Source: Methylobacter sp. (lineage in GTDB: Bacteria; Pseudomonadota; Gammaproteobacteria; Methylococcales; Methylomonadaceae). From it: a stretch of 64,000 bases of DNA. Numbering within the stretch: position 1 is the stretch's first letter; each line of letters opens with the position of its first letter. This document shows positions 9,150-18,265 of the stretch, one piece after another. The stretch is from the NCBI GenBank assembly GCA_004299305.1, contig SCPZ01000097.1:150457-214456 (forward strand). Direction: 5' to 3'. The translations under genes and the position numbers were made by a program. Under the pieces are notes generated by a model. The model had not been told where the DNA came from. It ran no database searches and saw nothing but the letters and a program-made list of their open reading frames with translations.

Positions 9150-10641
9150 TATCCCGCTCAATTTGGCCATCGCTGTGTTTGATTAGTTTATCAATCAGTT
9201 TACCCTCTGCATCGACCAGCTCAAGTTGCAGCGGCATTTTGCCAACGGCATGAGTCGCGCAGGACAAACAGGGGTCGTAAGCGCGAATCGCCACTTCCAG
9301 GTTATTCAATAACGGTTCGGTCAGCTCCCGACCGGACAAATATTCCGCCGCCACTTGCCGCACCGATTCATTCATCGCCATGTTATTGCTGGTGGTTGAA
9401 ACGATTAGGTTGGCTTTGGTGACGATGTCGTTTTCATCGACTTGATAGTGATGGAACAGGGTGCCACGCGGCGCTTCAATCACACCTACGCCTTCATATC
9501 GTTTTTCGCCTTGCGCCACCAGATCAGACCCCATGATGTCCGGGTCACCCAGCAACTGTTTAATGCTTTCGGCACAATGCAAGGCTTCAATCAAGCGCGT
9601 CCAGTGGAATGCCAGGGTGCTATGCACCATTGCTTCGCCGCTGTGCGCTTTAAACTCGACGCGAGCAGCTTCCGCCAATGGTGTGTCGATGTAGTCGCAG
9701 TTATTGACCCGCGCCAAAGGTCCAACCCGATACCAGCCCTTCTCTTGTCCCAGCGACAGTAGATATGGAAATTTCATGTAGCTCCATGAGCGGACTTCTT
9801 CATGGATATAATCGTTATATTTGCAATAATCGATATGATCGATAATGGTTTCTCCGTGCTCATTTTTAGCGCGGATACCGCCGTGATAAAGCTCCAGTGC
9901 GCCGTCAGGCTTGGTTAGCCCGAGGTAATTGGTGCGCAGGGTGGCAAACTCATCGTAAAAAGGCAGATTCGAGCAATGCACTTTTTTGATCAACGCAACG
10001 GAACCTTCCGCCCAGGCTATCATTTGGTCTATATCTTCCAGCAGATAGTCGCGTTCGGCTTTGGTCAATGATTTATTCATGCCGCCTGCGATCGCGCCGG
10101 TGCCGTGAACGCGTTTGCCGGACACCATGCGTATGACTTCCTGACCGTATTTGCGCAGCTTTACGCCCTGTACGCCGATGTCGGGGTACTCGGCCAATAC
10201 CGCAATAACCGAACGCTTGCTAATGTCGCTTTCAAAGCCAAACAGTAAATCCGGGCTGGATAAATGGAAGAAATGCAATGCATGAGATTGCAACACTTGC
10301 CCGAAATGCAGCAGACGTCTTAATTTGTCTGCTGAGACGGGCAAGTTTTCAGGATCGATGCCAACCAGTTGGTCTATGGCTTTGGCGGCGGCTAAATGAT
10401 GGCTTACCGGGCAGATGCCGCATAAACGTTGCACCAAAACCGGTAATTCCCAGTACGGCCGACCTTGAATGAATCGCTCAAAGCCGCGGAATTCGACGAT
10501 ATGTAATCGGGCTTGTTGGACTTTATTATCACCATCCAGCAATAAAGTGACTTTGCCATGCCCTTCAACGCGCGAGACAGGATCGACGACAACACGTTTT
10601 AAACTGTCCCGGTTTTCAGCTGTTTCTAAATGTTCGTACAT
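9142..10641 (-). CDS. hoxH: NAD-reducing [NiFe] hydrogenase, large subunit
   Basis: 499 residues from the ATG at 10641, preceded by GAGAAAAATC; the track start adds 13 residues that are encoded by a repeat. The two nickel-iron motifs are intact: RLCGICPVSHH (C74, C77) and DPCLSCATH near residue 456. After the second motif a tail of about 34 residues remains, the part expected to be removed by HoxW. The subunit holds the H2-activating site of a group 3d bidirectional hydrogenase in the cytoplasm. It is separated from hoxY by 114 bases containing two palindromes. Confidence 0.95.
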   Translation of the reverse strand: MYEHLETAENRDSLKRVVVDPVSRVEGHGKVTLLLDGDNKVQQARLHIVEFRGFERFIQGRPYWELPVLVQRLCGICPVSHHLAAAKAIDQLVGIDPENLPVSADKLRRLLHFGQVLQSHALHFFHLSSPDLLFGFESDISKRSVIAVLAEYPDIGVQGVKLRKYGQEVIRMVSGKRVHGTGAIAGGMNKSLTKAERDYLLEDIDQMIAWAEGSVALIKKVHCSNLPFYDEFATLRTNYLGLTKPDGALELYHGGIRAKNEHGETIIDHIDYCKYNDYIHEEVRSWSYMKFPYLLSLGQEKGWYRVGPLARVNNCDYIDTPLAEAARVEFKAHSGEAMVHSTLAFHWTRLIEALHCAESIKQLLGDPDIMGSDLVAQGEKRYEGVGVIEAPRGTLFHHYQVDENDIVTKANLIVSTTSNNMAMNESVRQVAAEYLSGRELTEPLLNNLEVAIRAYDPCLSCATHAVGKMPLQLELVDAEGKLIDKLIKHSDGQIERDNA

Positions 10642-10661
10642 GATTTTTCTCGTATTTGTAG

Positions 10662-10731
10662 GTCGGGTTAGCGGTAGCATAATCCGACAATTGCCGCTTT
10701 GATATGTTGGGTTACGCTACGCCAACCCAAC
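10662..10731. repeat. Two tandem palindromes in the hoxY-hoxH gap
   Basis: First palindrome GTCGGGTTA-N9-TAATCCGAC (10662-10688), second GTTGGGTT-N10-AACCCAAC (10706-10731). Both belong to a repeat type I know as widespread in proteobacterial genomes (core GGGTTACGCTACGC). A related fragment, GTAGGTCG...GGGTGGGTTA, occurs at 63690-63715. Located mid-operon, it could act on RNA stability or partial termination between the small and large hydrogenase subunits. Confidence 0.72.
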
Positions 10732-10755
10732 TTGCTCGCCTGCTGTTGAGGCCGC

Positions 10756-11295
10756 TCAATCGTAATGAACCAGCTCATAAGGTAATGAAGGTTCACGGCC
10801 TTCAATTAAATCGGTCAGGAATTTCCAGAATACATCCGCTGACGGTGGGCAACCAGGCAGGTAATAATCTATTTTGACGATTTCATGTATCGGATGCACC
10901 TGATTCAACAGCAAGGGTAATTCTATGTCGTTAGGAATCTGAGGGTTTTCCACGCCAATGCCATCCAAATAAGCCTCGTTCAGGCATTCTTCGAGCGGGA
11001 CATGATTACGCATTGCAGGCAGTCCGCCGTTAATCGCGCAGGCCCCGACCGCCACTAGGATTTTGCAGTTGTTACGAAACTCCCGCAATACGTGTACGTT
11101 TTCAGAATTGCACACGCCACCTTCAATCAGGCCTATATCGCAGTTGGTGCAGTGTTCTATGTCGGTAATCGGCGAGCGATCAAACTCGACGACTTCGGCC
11201 AGTTGCAGCATCCGTTCGTCTATATCTAAAAACGACATGTGACAGCCAAAGCAGCCTGCCAGTGATGTTGTTGCCACTCTAATTTTATTTGCCAT
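10756..11295 (-). CDS. hoxY: NAD-reducing [NiFe] hydrogenase, small subunit
   Basis: 179 residues, short as expected for HoxY, with cysteines for the proximal [4Fe-4S] cluster in GCFGCHMSFLD, EHCTNCDIGLIEGGVCN, VGACAINGG and LPGCPP. It relays electrons between the HoxH active site and the HoxFU diaphorase. The ATG overlaps the last 11 bases of hoxU, so translation is coupled; the GGAG upstream lies inside hoxU. No Tat signal is present, in keeping with a soluble cytoplasmic enzyme. Confidence 0.94.
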   Translation of the reverse strand: MANKIRVATTSLAGCFGCHMSFLDIDERMLQLAEVVEFDRSPITDIEHCTNCDIGLIEGGVCNSENVHVLREFRNNCKILVAVGACAINGGLPAMRNHVPLEECLNEAYLDGIGVENPQIPNDIELPLLLNQVHPIHEIVKIDYYLPGCPPSADVFWKFLTDLIEGREPSLPYELVHYD

Positions 11296-12061
11296 TTTTA
11301 ATATTCTCCGTGCCGACTGCCATGGATGGCGGAAGTGCCGAGACCGGTCGGGAACCGGATGCGGCCAGACTCACTTGATCGATTTGTTCGTGATCGTAAA
11401 TACGCTGACCAATCGGTACTTGATAGCCGGTACGCTTAATTAAAATAGCGCCGGTAGGGCAGATGTGCGCTGCCTGATCCGTTGCGGCCATATCGGTGTC
11501 TTTCAATAATCCGCTTTCAGCATTAACAATCAAATGCTTGTGGATGCCGCGGCCACTGATGGCAAATACGTCTTTGCCGTCCTTTTCGTGGCTGGCGCGG
11601 ACGCATAGTGTACAAAAAATGCAGCGGTTATGGTCTATCATCACGTCAGGGTGAGAGGCGTCCACATCCCGCTCCGGGTAAAACAACGGGAAATGGTTGT
11701 CGAGCATGTTCAAGTGATAGGCGACGGCTTGCAGCTGGCAATTGCCGGTTTTTTCGCAGGATGGGCAAAAATGATTGCCTTCCACAAACAGCATCTGGGT
11801 GATTTTCTTTCTATCGTTAATCAGCTCTTCGGTATCATTCAGTACCTCCTGCCCGCTTATTGCAGGATAAGTACAGGCGGAACAATTACGTCCGTTGACT
11901 TTTACTGTGCATAATTTGCAACTGCCGTGTGGGGTAAATTCCGGTTGATGGCACAGGTGCGGAATATAGACGCCTGCAGCCATCGCGGCGTCCATAATGG
12001 TTTGTCCTTCTTCGAAAGGGATGGTTTTGCCATCAATGGTGATTGTTTTACTCATGTTCAT
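11285..12061 (-). CDS. hoxU: NAD-reducing hydrogenase diaphorase subunit HoxU, with repeat-derived C-terminal tail
   Basis: 258 residues. The N-terminus is a [2Fe-2S] plant-type domain (CHQPEFTPHGSCKLC, then C in SACTYP), followed by NuoG-like [4Fe-4S] sites (HFCPSCEKTGNC; RCIFCTLC and ICPTGA). It passes electrons from HoxYH to the FMN of HoxF. The two closely spaced ATGs (12061 and 12055) overlap or abut the hoxF stop; GGAG fits the second slightly better. The last roughly 20 residues (SRPVSALPPSMAVGTENIK) are encoded by the dispersed repeat described at 11313-11366 and are unlikely to belong to the ancestral protein. Confidence 0.94.
   Translation of the reverse strand: MNMSKTITIDGKTIPFEEGQTIMDAAMAAGVYIPHLCHQPEFTPHGSCKLCTVKVNGRNCSACTYPAISGQEVLNDTEELINDRKKITQMLFVEGNHFCPSCEKTGNCQLQAVAYHLNMLDNHFPLFYPERDVDASHPDVMIDHNRCIFCTLCVRASHEKDGKDVFAISGRGIHKHLIVNAESGLLKDTDMAATDQAAHICPTGAILIKRTGYQVPIGQRIYDHEQIDQVSLAASGSRPVSALPPSMAVGTENIKNGK
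11313..11366. repeat. Junction repeat (variable hairpin plus conserved core), 3' end of hoxU
   Basis: On the coding (minus) strand the core CACTTCCGCCATCCATGGCA is preceded by a hairpin CCGGT-tcccg-ACCGG. The core matches those at the ends of hoxF (12065-12109) and between murD and ftsW (24705-24760) almost base for base while the hairpins differ. Here it is read through as ALPPSMAV and ends just before the GGAG that serves hoxY. Confidence 0.82.
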
Positions 12062-13875
12062 TCTCCGACTGCCAGGGATGGTGGAAGTGTCGCAACCGAT
12101 GCGACCGTCTGAGTCAAATGCGCACCGGCATCATCCCGATTCGCCATGCGCCGTGCTGTTTCCAGCGCGCCATCCAAATCGAATCCCGGTTCATAACTGA
12201 TTTCTTTTAATCGGCTTTGATATAAATCGGGATAGCGCTCCAGCGTGGTTAATATAGGATTAGCAGCCGTTTGCCCGAGACCGCAGTGGCTATAGTTTTT
12301 AACCAGCTGGCAAAGTTCTTCGAGTGCAACAACATCTCCCGCCGAACCGTGACCTTCGACAATTTTATCGATCTGCTTTTGCAGTAACGATGTGCCTACC
12401 CGGCATGGCGTACAAAATCCGCAGCTTTCATGAGCGAAAAAATGCGTGAAGTTATGAACCATGTCGAGAATGTTACGATTAGCGTTGAAAACAATAAATG
12501 ATCCACCGGTGGCTAAGTCTTCAAAAGCCAACTTACGGTCAAATTCCTGATTGGTAATAAAGGTCCCCGACGGCCCGCCAACCTGAACCCCCAATACATC
12601 GACTGCCCCGCAGTCGTTTAGAATAGCCTGAATAGTGCTGCCAAAGGGGTATTCGTAGATACCAGGACGCGCACAATCGCCGCTGATGCTGAGTATTTTG
12701 GTGCCCTTCGATTTTTCAGTGCCTATGCTTGCAAACCATTCGCAGCCATTGACCGCAATCCCCGCTGCCGCCAGAAATGTTTCTACATTATTGACGACGG
12801 TAGGTTTACCTAAATAACCTTGAGTAACAGGGTAGGGCGGGCGGTTGCGGGGGATGCCGGCTTTGCCTTCCAGGGACTCGATCAGGGCTGATTCTTCGCC
12901 GCAAATATAAGCGCCTGCGCCTAGGCAGATTTCAATATCGAAATCCAAGCCTGCGTCCAGAATATTGCTGCCTAGTAAACCGCTTTGACGCCGCTGCTCC
13001 AAGATATGTTGAAGTTTATCGTATAGATGCAAATACTCGCCGCGCAAATATAAAAAGCCCTGCTTGGCCCCTATAATTGCCGCACACACTGTCATGCCTT
13101 CAAAAACCTGGTCTGCATAAGAATTCAACAGCACTCTGTCCTTAAAGGTGCCAGGCTCGCCTTCGTCGGCATTGCAAACTACATAGCGCTCACTCTCCCG
13201 CTCATCAGAGCAGAATTGCCATTTTGTCGCTGTTTTAAATCCGGCTCCGCCCCGCCCTCGCAGCCCCGATTTATCGATTTCAGCCAGCGTTTCCTTGATG
13301 CCTCGTTTGAAGGCCGATTTGAGAGCCGCACCTTGTTCAATCTGTTGACCCAGCAACAAGCCTGATTTGTAAATATTGTCGTCTACCTGAAATAACTCGC
13401 AGGGCCATTCGTCCAGCGGTATTTGTTGATTAACCAGCTCTGTAATTTTATCAATTGTGGGATGATCCAGCCGGGTCAATGCGTAGCCGTTAATCAAGCC
13501 GGCGGGGCCTTGATCGCACATGCCGGTACATGATGTATTATCCAGACTAACTAGGCCATCCTCTCTAACCTTTCCAATTGCAACGCCCAATTTCTTTACC
13601 AGATAGTCGAGCAAATTTTCCTTACCTAACATATGGTCGGTTATGGAATCGCTAATTAGCAGCTCATATTGCCCTTTGGGGGTTAAATGGAAAAAACTGT
13701 AGAATTCAACGACGCTGATAATTTGCGTCCGGGAGATGTTTAGTAAGCCGGATAGCTCCTCTATTGCTGCCTCCGGGATATAATGATAACGGGATTGGAT
13801 CTGTCTTAGAATTTGCAACAAATGTGTTGCCTGATAATGGTTGCTTTCTGCGATACCTCGAATAAACTGTCTCAC
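12058..13875 (-). CDS. hoxF: NAD-reducing hydrogenase diaphorase subunit HoxF, with repeat-derived C-terminal tail
   Basis: 605 residues. Residues 1-155 are a NuoE-like domain and about 165-590 a NuoF-like domain with the NADH/FMN glycine loop RGRGGAGFKTATKWQF, NADEGEPGTFKDR and the [4Fe-4S] site ESCGFCTPCRVGT. It exchanges electrons with NAD(H). The NuoE-like part keeps only the distal cysteine pair (C116, C120); the proximal pair is replaced in LLISDSITDHML. Translation starts at GTG with a strong AGGGAGA. The last 10 residues (TLPPSLAVGE) come from a dispersed repeat. The stop overlaps hoxU as ATGA. First gene of hoxFUYHW; no hyp maturation genes are in the window. Confidence 0.95.
   Translation of the reverse strand: MRQFIRGIAESNHYQATHLLQILRQIQSRYHYIPEAAIEELSGLLNISRTQIISVVEFYSFFHLTPKGQYELLISDSITDHMLGKENLLDYLVKKLGVAIGKVREDGLVSLDNTSCTGMCDQGPAGLINGYALTRLDHPTIDKITELVNQQIPLDEWPCELFQVDDNIYKSGLLLGQQIEQGAALKSAFKRGIKETLAEIDKSGLRGRGGAGFKTATKWQFCSDERESERYVVCNADEGEPGTFKDRVLLNSYADQVFEGMTVCAAIIGAKQGFLYLRGEYLHLYDKLQHILEQRRQSGLLGSNILDAGLDFDIEICLGAGAYICGEESALIESLEGKAGIPRNRPPYPVTQGYLGKPTVVNNVETFLAAAGIAVNGCEWFASIGTEKSKGTKILSISGDCARPGIYEYPFGSTIQAILNDCGAVDVLGVQVGGPSGTFITNQEFDRKLAFEDLATGGSFIVFNANRNILDMVHNFTHFFAHESCGFCTPCRVGTSLLQKQIDKIVEGHGSAGDVVALEELCQLVKNYSHCGLGQTAANPILTTLERYPDLYQSRLKEISYEPGFDLDGALETARRMANRDDAGAHLTQTVASVATLPPSLAVGE
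12065..12109. repeat. Junction repeat, 3' end of hoxF
   Basis: Coding-strand core CACTTCCACCATCCCTGGCA with the upstream hairpin GTCGCA-tcggt-TGCGAC. Same family as 11313-11366 and 24705-24760. It encodes TLPPSLAV and ends directly at GGAGAATGAACATG, which holds the hoxF stop and the hoxU start. Confidence 0.82.
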
Positions 13876-14040
13876 TTTATCTCCCTGGTCTTATCTTTCT
13901 AGATGATTGTGGATATGATACTAGCGGATTGTTACATTAACGCGACTTATTCCCTTACATAAACTAACTATATCCCACTATCTGAAATAAACCAATAACC
14001 CAGTGAAGACTTTTCGATGCCGATGGGCTGATAAATAATC

Positions 14041-14538
14041 ATGACAAAAAAAACAACTTCTTTTAAAACGGCATTGTCATTCCCAAGCCGTATTATCGCT
14101 CACTTTTACAGCCAAATTGAGCAGCAAAAGCAGGTTTTGCAGCGGATTCATGATGTGTTACCGGCAGCGATAGCTAAGCATGTACAGCATTGTGTTATTA
14201 ACGGTAAGAAGTTGCTGGTTTATACCGATACGGCCGCCTGGGCGTCACAATTGCGCTTTTATAACGGCTCGATTCTTACGGCTATCGCCCCGGTAACCAG
14301 GGAGTCCGTCTCGATTATGCAGATTAAGATTATAGTAGATATGTCGCCAACGGGACGTAGGCGAGAAGCGGAAGCTTTGCAGGCAATGCCTCACGGTAGA
14401 AAGCCGATTATTCCTTCGGCAGAAAAGATAGAGCTCATCCATAACCATAGCTTAACTGTTTCGGATGAGCAATTGAAGCGATCGCTACTGAAGTTAAGTG
14501 CAACGCTGGCAAAGCTATCGGGACATAAAACTCCCTAG
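14041..14538 (+). CDS. dciA: DciA-like replicative helicase loader (DUF721)
   Basis: 165 residues. The N-terminal half has the DUF721/DciA pattern: LQRIHDVLPAAIAKHVQHCVINGKKLLVYTDTAAWASQLRF, with the Trp-Ala-x-Gln-Leu element typical of the KH-like fold. DciA loads the DnaB helicase in bacteria lacking DnaC. Genes of this family commonly sit next to lpxC at the end of the dcw cluster, as here, although convergently. It is divergent from hoxF across a 165-bp gap in which I see no clear promoter. Confidence 0.85.
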   Translation: MTKKTTSFKTALSFPSRIIAHFYSQIEQQKQVLQRIHDVLPAAIAKHVQHCVINGKKLLVYTDTAAWASQLRFYNGSILTAIAPVTRESVSIMQIKIIVDMSPTGRRREAEALQAMPHGRKPIIPSAEKIELIHNHSLTVSDEQLKRSLLKLSATLAKLSGHKTP

Positions 14539-14672
14539 CACTCAGTCAATCTTATTTTGATAGGTAAACCTTGTTTAACTGCACCGAATTAGCTATAAGC
14601 AAGCTATACGGCAATTGACAAATAAAGTTGACTAACTAATAAACCAAGCAAGAGCTTGGCTCTGTAGCGACT

Positions 14673-15596
14673 TTATACTGCGGATCTGGGTGACTCCGCA
14701 GAACGCATAAAAGAAATCGGGGCGTCTTCTTCAGCGCCAAAAGTAACCATTTCCCAGGCATCTTTATCATTTAATAAAGCGCGAAGTAATTTATTGTTCA
14801 AGCCGTGTCCCGATTTATAACCGGTAAACTCGCCAATCAAGCTATGTCCTAGAAGATATAAGTCACCTATAGCGTCAAGAATTTTATGCTTAACAAACTC
14901 ATCCGCATAGCGCAGACCGTCTTCGTTGATGATTTTATCATCATCAACCACAATGGCATTATCAAGACTTCCACCTAATGCCAGATTATTTTGTCGTAAC
15001 ATTTCAATATCTTTCATGAAGCCAAAAGTCCTGGCTCGACTCACTTCCTTGACAAAGGTAGTCGATGAAAAGTCCATCGTGGCGGTTTTTACATGTTCTT
15101 CGAAAGCCGGATGCTCAAAATCGATCGTAAAAGTAACCTTAAATCCCTCAAATGGGTCAAAAGCTGCCCATTTATCGCCGTCCTCAACTCTTATGCTGCG
15201 CTTTATGCGCATATACTGTTTTGGACTATCCTGTTCTTCCACTCCTGCTGACTGAAGCAAAAATACAAAAGGTCCTGCACTGCCATCCATAATCGGAACC
15301 TCGGCGGCACTGACGTCGATAACCGCATTGTCTATGCCTAATCCGGCAAAAGCCGAAAGCAAATGCTCTATTGTTGATATTTTTACATCCCCTGCAACCA
15401 AGGTTGTCGATAACATGGTTTCGCCAACATTTTCCGGTGTCGCTTCAATGGTTACTGGATTATCCAAGTCGACTCTGCGAAACCTGATACCCGTATTCGC
15501 TTCAGCGGGGCGTAAAGTTAAATAAACTTTATCCCCAGTGTGTAACCCTACACCTGTTGCCCTGATTGTGTTTTTTAAAGTTCGCTGTTTAATCAT
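14673..15596 (-). CDS. lpxC: UDP-3-O-acyl-N-acetylglucosamine deacetylase
   Basis: 307 residues from the ATG at 15596 ([21 protein letters not shown]), which matches the usual LpxC N-terminus; the track start adds ten residues. Zinc ligands are visible in [12 protein letters not shown] and [10 protein letters not shown]. LpxC commits UDP-3-O-acyl-GlcNAc to lipid A synthesis, so a lipopolysaccharide-bearing outer membrane is expected. It is the last gene of the dcw run, 208 bases after ftsZ, and may have its own promoter in that gap. Confidence 0.96.
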   Translation of the reverse strand: MIKQRTLKNTIRATGVGLHTGDKVYLTLRPAEANTGIRFRRVDLDNPVTIEATPENVGETMLSTTLVAGDVKISTIEHLLSAFAGLGIDNAVIDVSAAEVPIMDGSAGPFVFLLQSAGVEEQDSPKQYMRIKRSIRVEDGDKWAAFDPFEGFKVTFTIDFEHPAFEEHVKTATMDFSSTTFVKEVSRARTFGFMKDIEMLRQNNLALGGSLDNAIVVDDDKIINEDGLRYADEFVKHKILDAIGDLYLLGHSLIGEFTGYKSGHGLNNKLLRALLNDKDAWEMVTFGAEEDAPISFMRSAESPRSAV

Positions 15597-15803
15597 AAAA
15601 TAAATAACGTCAAGTGAAGAGGGCAAAAAGCGCTAATTCTATCACAATTAGGCCTAAAAACGGAGATCAAAATCCATTGCTACCCGCACTCAGTAGGAGC
15701 CTGCTGGACTTAATTACTAAGCTATTAATTATAAATAATATTAATGCATACTCAAAAATAGCTATCTTAAGCAAGATGCAGGGAAGACAGGATGCACAAT
15801 CAC

Positions 15804-16973
15804 CTAATCAGCTTGACGTCTTAAAAAAGCTGGAATATCCAAATAATCTAAATCCATATCTTTTTTAGGCTGAGCTCCAAAACGTGTTTCTCTGTTTTCG
15901 GTTTTGTTTTGACGCATGACTGTAGGTTTATCCAATCCTTCGTAACTGACTTCACCAGCCACATTTTGATTAACGTAGCCAGCTGTCGCTTTAGGGGCGA
16001 GTTTAACCACTCGTGACGGCAATCCCATTCCTGTAGCGACCACAGTCACTTTAATGTCATCACCTAACTCGGGATTAATAGACATACCGATTTTGATAAC
16101 TGCATCTTCTGAGGCAAATTCGTGAACAATATTACCGACCTCATCGAACTCCGCAATGCCCATATCAGCAGCAGAAATATTAACCAAAATACCGCGTGCC
16201 CCTTGCAAATTAATATCTTCCAACAATGGACAGGCAATGGCTTTTTCAGCCGCTTCCCGCGCTCGATATTCGCCTTTTGCCGAACCTGTACCCATAATCG
16301 CAGCACCCATACCGGACATTACTGTTCTGACATCTGCAAAATCGACGTTAATCATGCCGGGATGAACGATAAGTTCGGTAATGCCTTGTACTGCATCTAA
16401 TAACACATCATTAGCCGCTTTAAATGCATTCACCAAAGACACATCATTACCTAGTACCGGCAATAATTTTTGATTTGGAATAATAATTAAAGAATCGACA
16501 AATTTTTCGAGCTCCGCTATACCTTGCTCCGCAGTTGCCAGCTTCTTTTTACCTTCAAATGAAAACGGTTTGGTCACTACTGCAACCGTTAGAATACCCA
16601 TACTTCTGGCAATTTCAGCAATAACAGGAATCGCACCGGTACCGGTTCCACCGCCCATGCCTGCGGTCAGGAAAACCATGTCGGCCCCTTGCAATACCTC
16701 CCTGATACGCTCCTTGTTTTCGTCTGCCGCCATGCGTCCAACTTCAGGATTTGTTCCCGCACCCAAGCCCTTAGTTAACTCGACACCTAACTGGATAATC
16801 GTGCCAATGTTTAACTTTCTTAACGCCTGTGCATCGGTATTTGCACAGATAAATTCAACTCCCTCCACAAGACTGCCAACCATGTGACTAACCGCATTAC
16901 CTCCACCGCCACCAATACCGATGACTTTGATGACTGCATGCTCATTACTCATATCCATTAATTCATATTTCAT
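15804..16973 (-). CDS. ftsZ: Cell division GTPase FtsZ
   Basis: 389 residues. The tubulin signature GMGGGTGTGAIPVIAE, the N-terminal VIGIGGGGGNAVSHM and T7-type ANDVLLDAVQGI loop are intact, as is the C-terminal conserved peptide DYLDIPAFLRRQAD that binds FtsA and ZipA. A strong ribosome site (AGAGGTAACGGTA) precedes the ATG. FtsZ forms the cytokinetic ring and is fed by ZapA encoded at 42.8 kb. Co-transcribed after ftsA with a 37-base gap. Confidence 0.97.
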   Translation of the reverse strand: MKYELMDMSNEHAVIKVIGIGGGGGNAVSHMVGSLVEGVEFICANTDAQALRKLNIGTIIQLGVELTKGLGAGTNPEVGRMAADENKERIREVLQGADMVFLTAGMGGGTGTGAIPVIAEIARSMGILTVAVVTKPFSFEGKKKLATAEQGIAELEKFVDSLIIIPNQKLLPVLGNDVSLVNAFKAANDVLLDAVQGITELIVHPGMINVDFADVRTVMSGMGAAIMGTGSAKGEYRAREAAEKAIACPLLEDINLQGARGILVNISAADMGIAEFDEVGNIVHEFASEDAVIKIGMSINPELGDDIKVTVVATGMGLPSRVVKLAPKATAGYVNQNVAGEVSYEGLDKPTVMRQNKTENRETRFGAQPKKDMDLDYLDIPAFLRRQAD

Positions 16974-17010
16974 TACCGTTACCTCTGCCCCTAGTTGTCA
17001 TTCAAAATCA

Positions 17011-18237
17011 TTAAAAATTACCCTGAAACCAATTCTTCATTCTTGAGAACACGCCTGGTCCATCAGAATCAATACCTCTGCCAACCCCTTGGTGTTCTTT
17101 GCCATACATTAATAATCCGACCCCTGTAGAGTGGATCGGATTTTTTACCACTTCCGTTAGTCCTGTCACATTCTGCGGTCCGCCCATGCGCACCGGCATG
17201 TGAAAAATCTCTTCCGCTAAATCGATTAAGCCCATTACTTTTGAACTGCCGCCCGTCAACACGATGCCTGCGGCAATTAGTTCTTCAAAGCCGCTACGCC
17301 TTAGTTCCGATTGAACCAGCAGCATAAGCTCTTCATAGCGTGGCTCAATAATTTCGGCCAGGTTTTGCGTTGAAATCTTACGTGGAGCTCTATCGCCGAT
17401 ACTGGGCACCTCAATAACCTCATCGACATTCGCCAACTGCGTTAAAGCGCAGGCATATTTTCGCTTAATATCCTCAGCATTGAGCGTTGGCGTACGTAAC
17501 GCGACAGCAATATCATTGGTCACCTGATCACCCGCGATGGGGATTACTGCCGTGTGCTTTATAGCGCCTTCTACAAAAATCGCAATATCTGTGGTTCCGC
17601 CGCCAATATCAATCAGGCAAACCCCCAATTCTTTTTCATCATCGGTGAGCACCGAATTGCAGGACGCCAATTGCTCCAGCACAATATCATCGACTTCCAA
17701 ACCACAGCGCCGAATACATTTGACGATATTTTGCGAGGCGCTGACACTGCCTGTGACCATATGAACCTTGGCCTCCAGTCGAATACCCGACATCCCGATA
17801 GGCTCCTTGATGCCTTCCTGAAGATCAATTACAAACTCCTGGGGTAGAATGTGTAAAATTTTTTGATCGGCTGGAATTGCCACGGCGCGAGCGGAGTCTA
17901 TTACCCTGTCTATATCGTATTGGGTGACTTCTTTGTCCTTAATAGCCACGATGCCGTGAGAATTAAGGCTTCTTATATGGCTGCCCGCAATGCCGGCATA
18001 AACCGACCTGATCTGGCATCCGGCCATTAATTCAGCTTCTTCGATAGCCCTCTGTATCGATTGCACGGTAGATTCCAGATTCACCACAACACCTTTTTTC
18101 AGACCGCGCGATGGTGTGGATCCAATGCCTATGATTTCTATATTACCATCACTGGTGATCTCACCAACAATAGCCGCGACCTTCGACGTACCGATGTCCA
18201 GTCCGACTATTAAATTACGCTCTGTTTTTTTAGCCAT
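17011..18237 (-). CDS. ftsA: Cell division protein FtsA (actin-like FtsZ tether)
   Basis: 408 residues with the actin-family phosphate loop LIVGLDIGTSKVAAIVGE, the second ATP motif LIDIGGGTTDIAIFVEG, the adenosine motif AAGIVLTGGSSKVMGL, and a C-terminal amphipathic membrane-targeting helix (RMKNWFQGNF). It anchors FtsZ to the membrane and recruits later divisome proteins. It follows ftsQ by 28 bases. Confidence 0.97.
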   Translation of the reverse strand: MAKKTERNLIVGLDIGTSKVAAIVGEITSDGNIEIIGIGSTPSRGLKKGVVVNLESTVQSIQRAIEEAELMAGCQIRSVYAGIAGSHIRSLNSHGIVAIKDKEVTQYDIDRVIDSARAVAIPADQKILHILPQEFVIDLQEGIKEPIGMSGIRLEAKVHMVTGSVSASQNIVKCIRRCGLEVDDIVLEQLASCNSVLTDDEKELGVCLIDIGGGTTDIAIFVEGAIKHTAVIPIAGDQVTNDIAVALRTPTLNAEDIKRKYACALTQLANVDEVIEVPSIGDRAPRKISTQNLAEIIEPRYEELMLLVQSELRRSGFEELIAAGIVLTGGSSKVMGLIDLAEEIFHMPVRMGGPQNVTGLTEVVKNPIHSTGVGLLMYGKEHQGVGRGIDSDGPGVFSRMKNWFQGNF

Positions 18238-18265
18238 TTCGTTTACTCTGTATCACCTTTTAAGA

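Noticed and set aside
13876-14040. Possible sigma54 promoter for hoxF
   Set aside because: No GG-N10-GC type -24/-12 pair could be identified on the minus strand.
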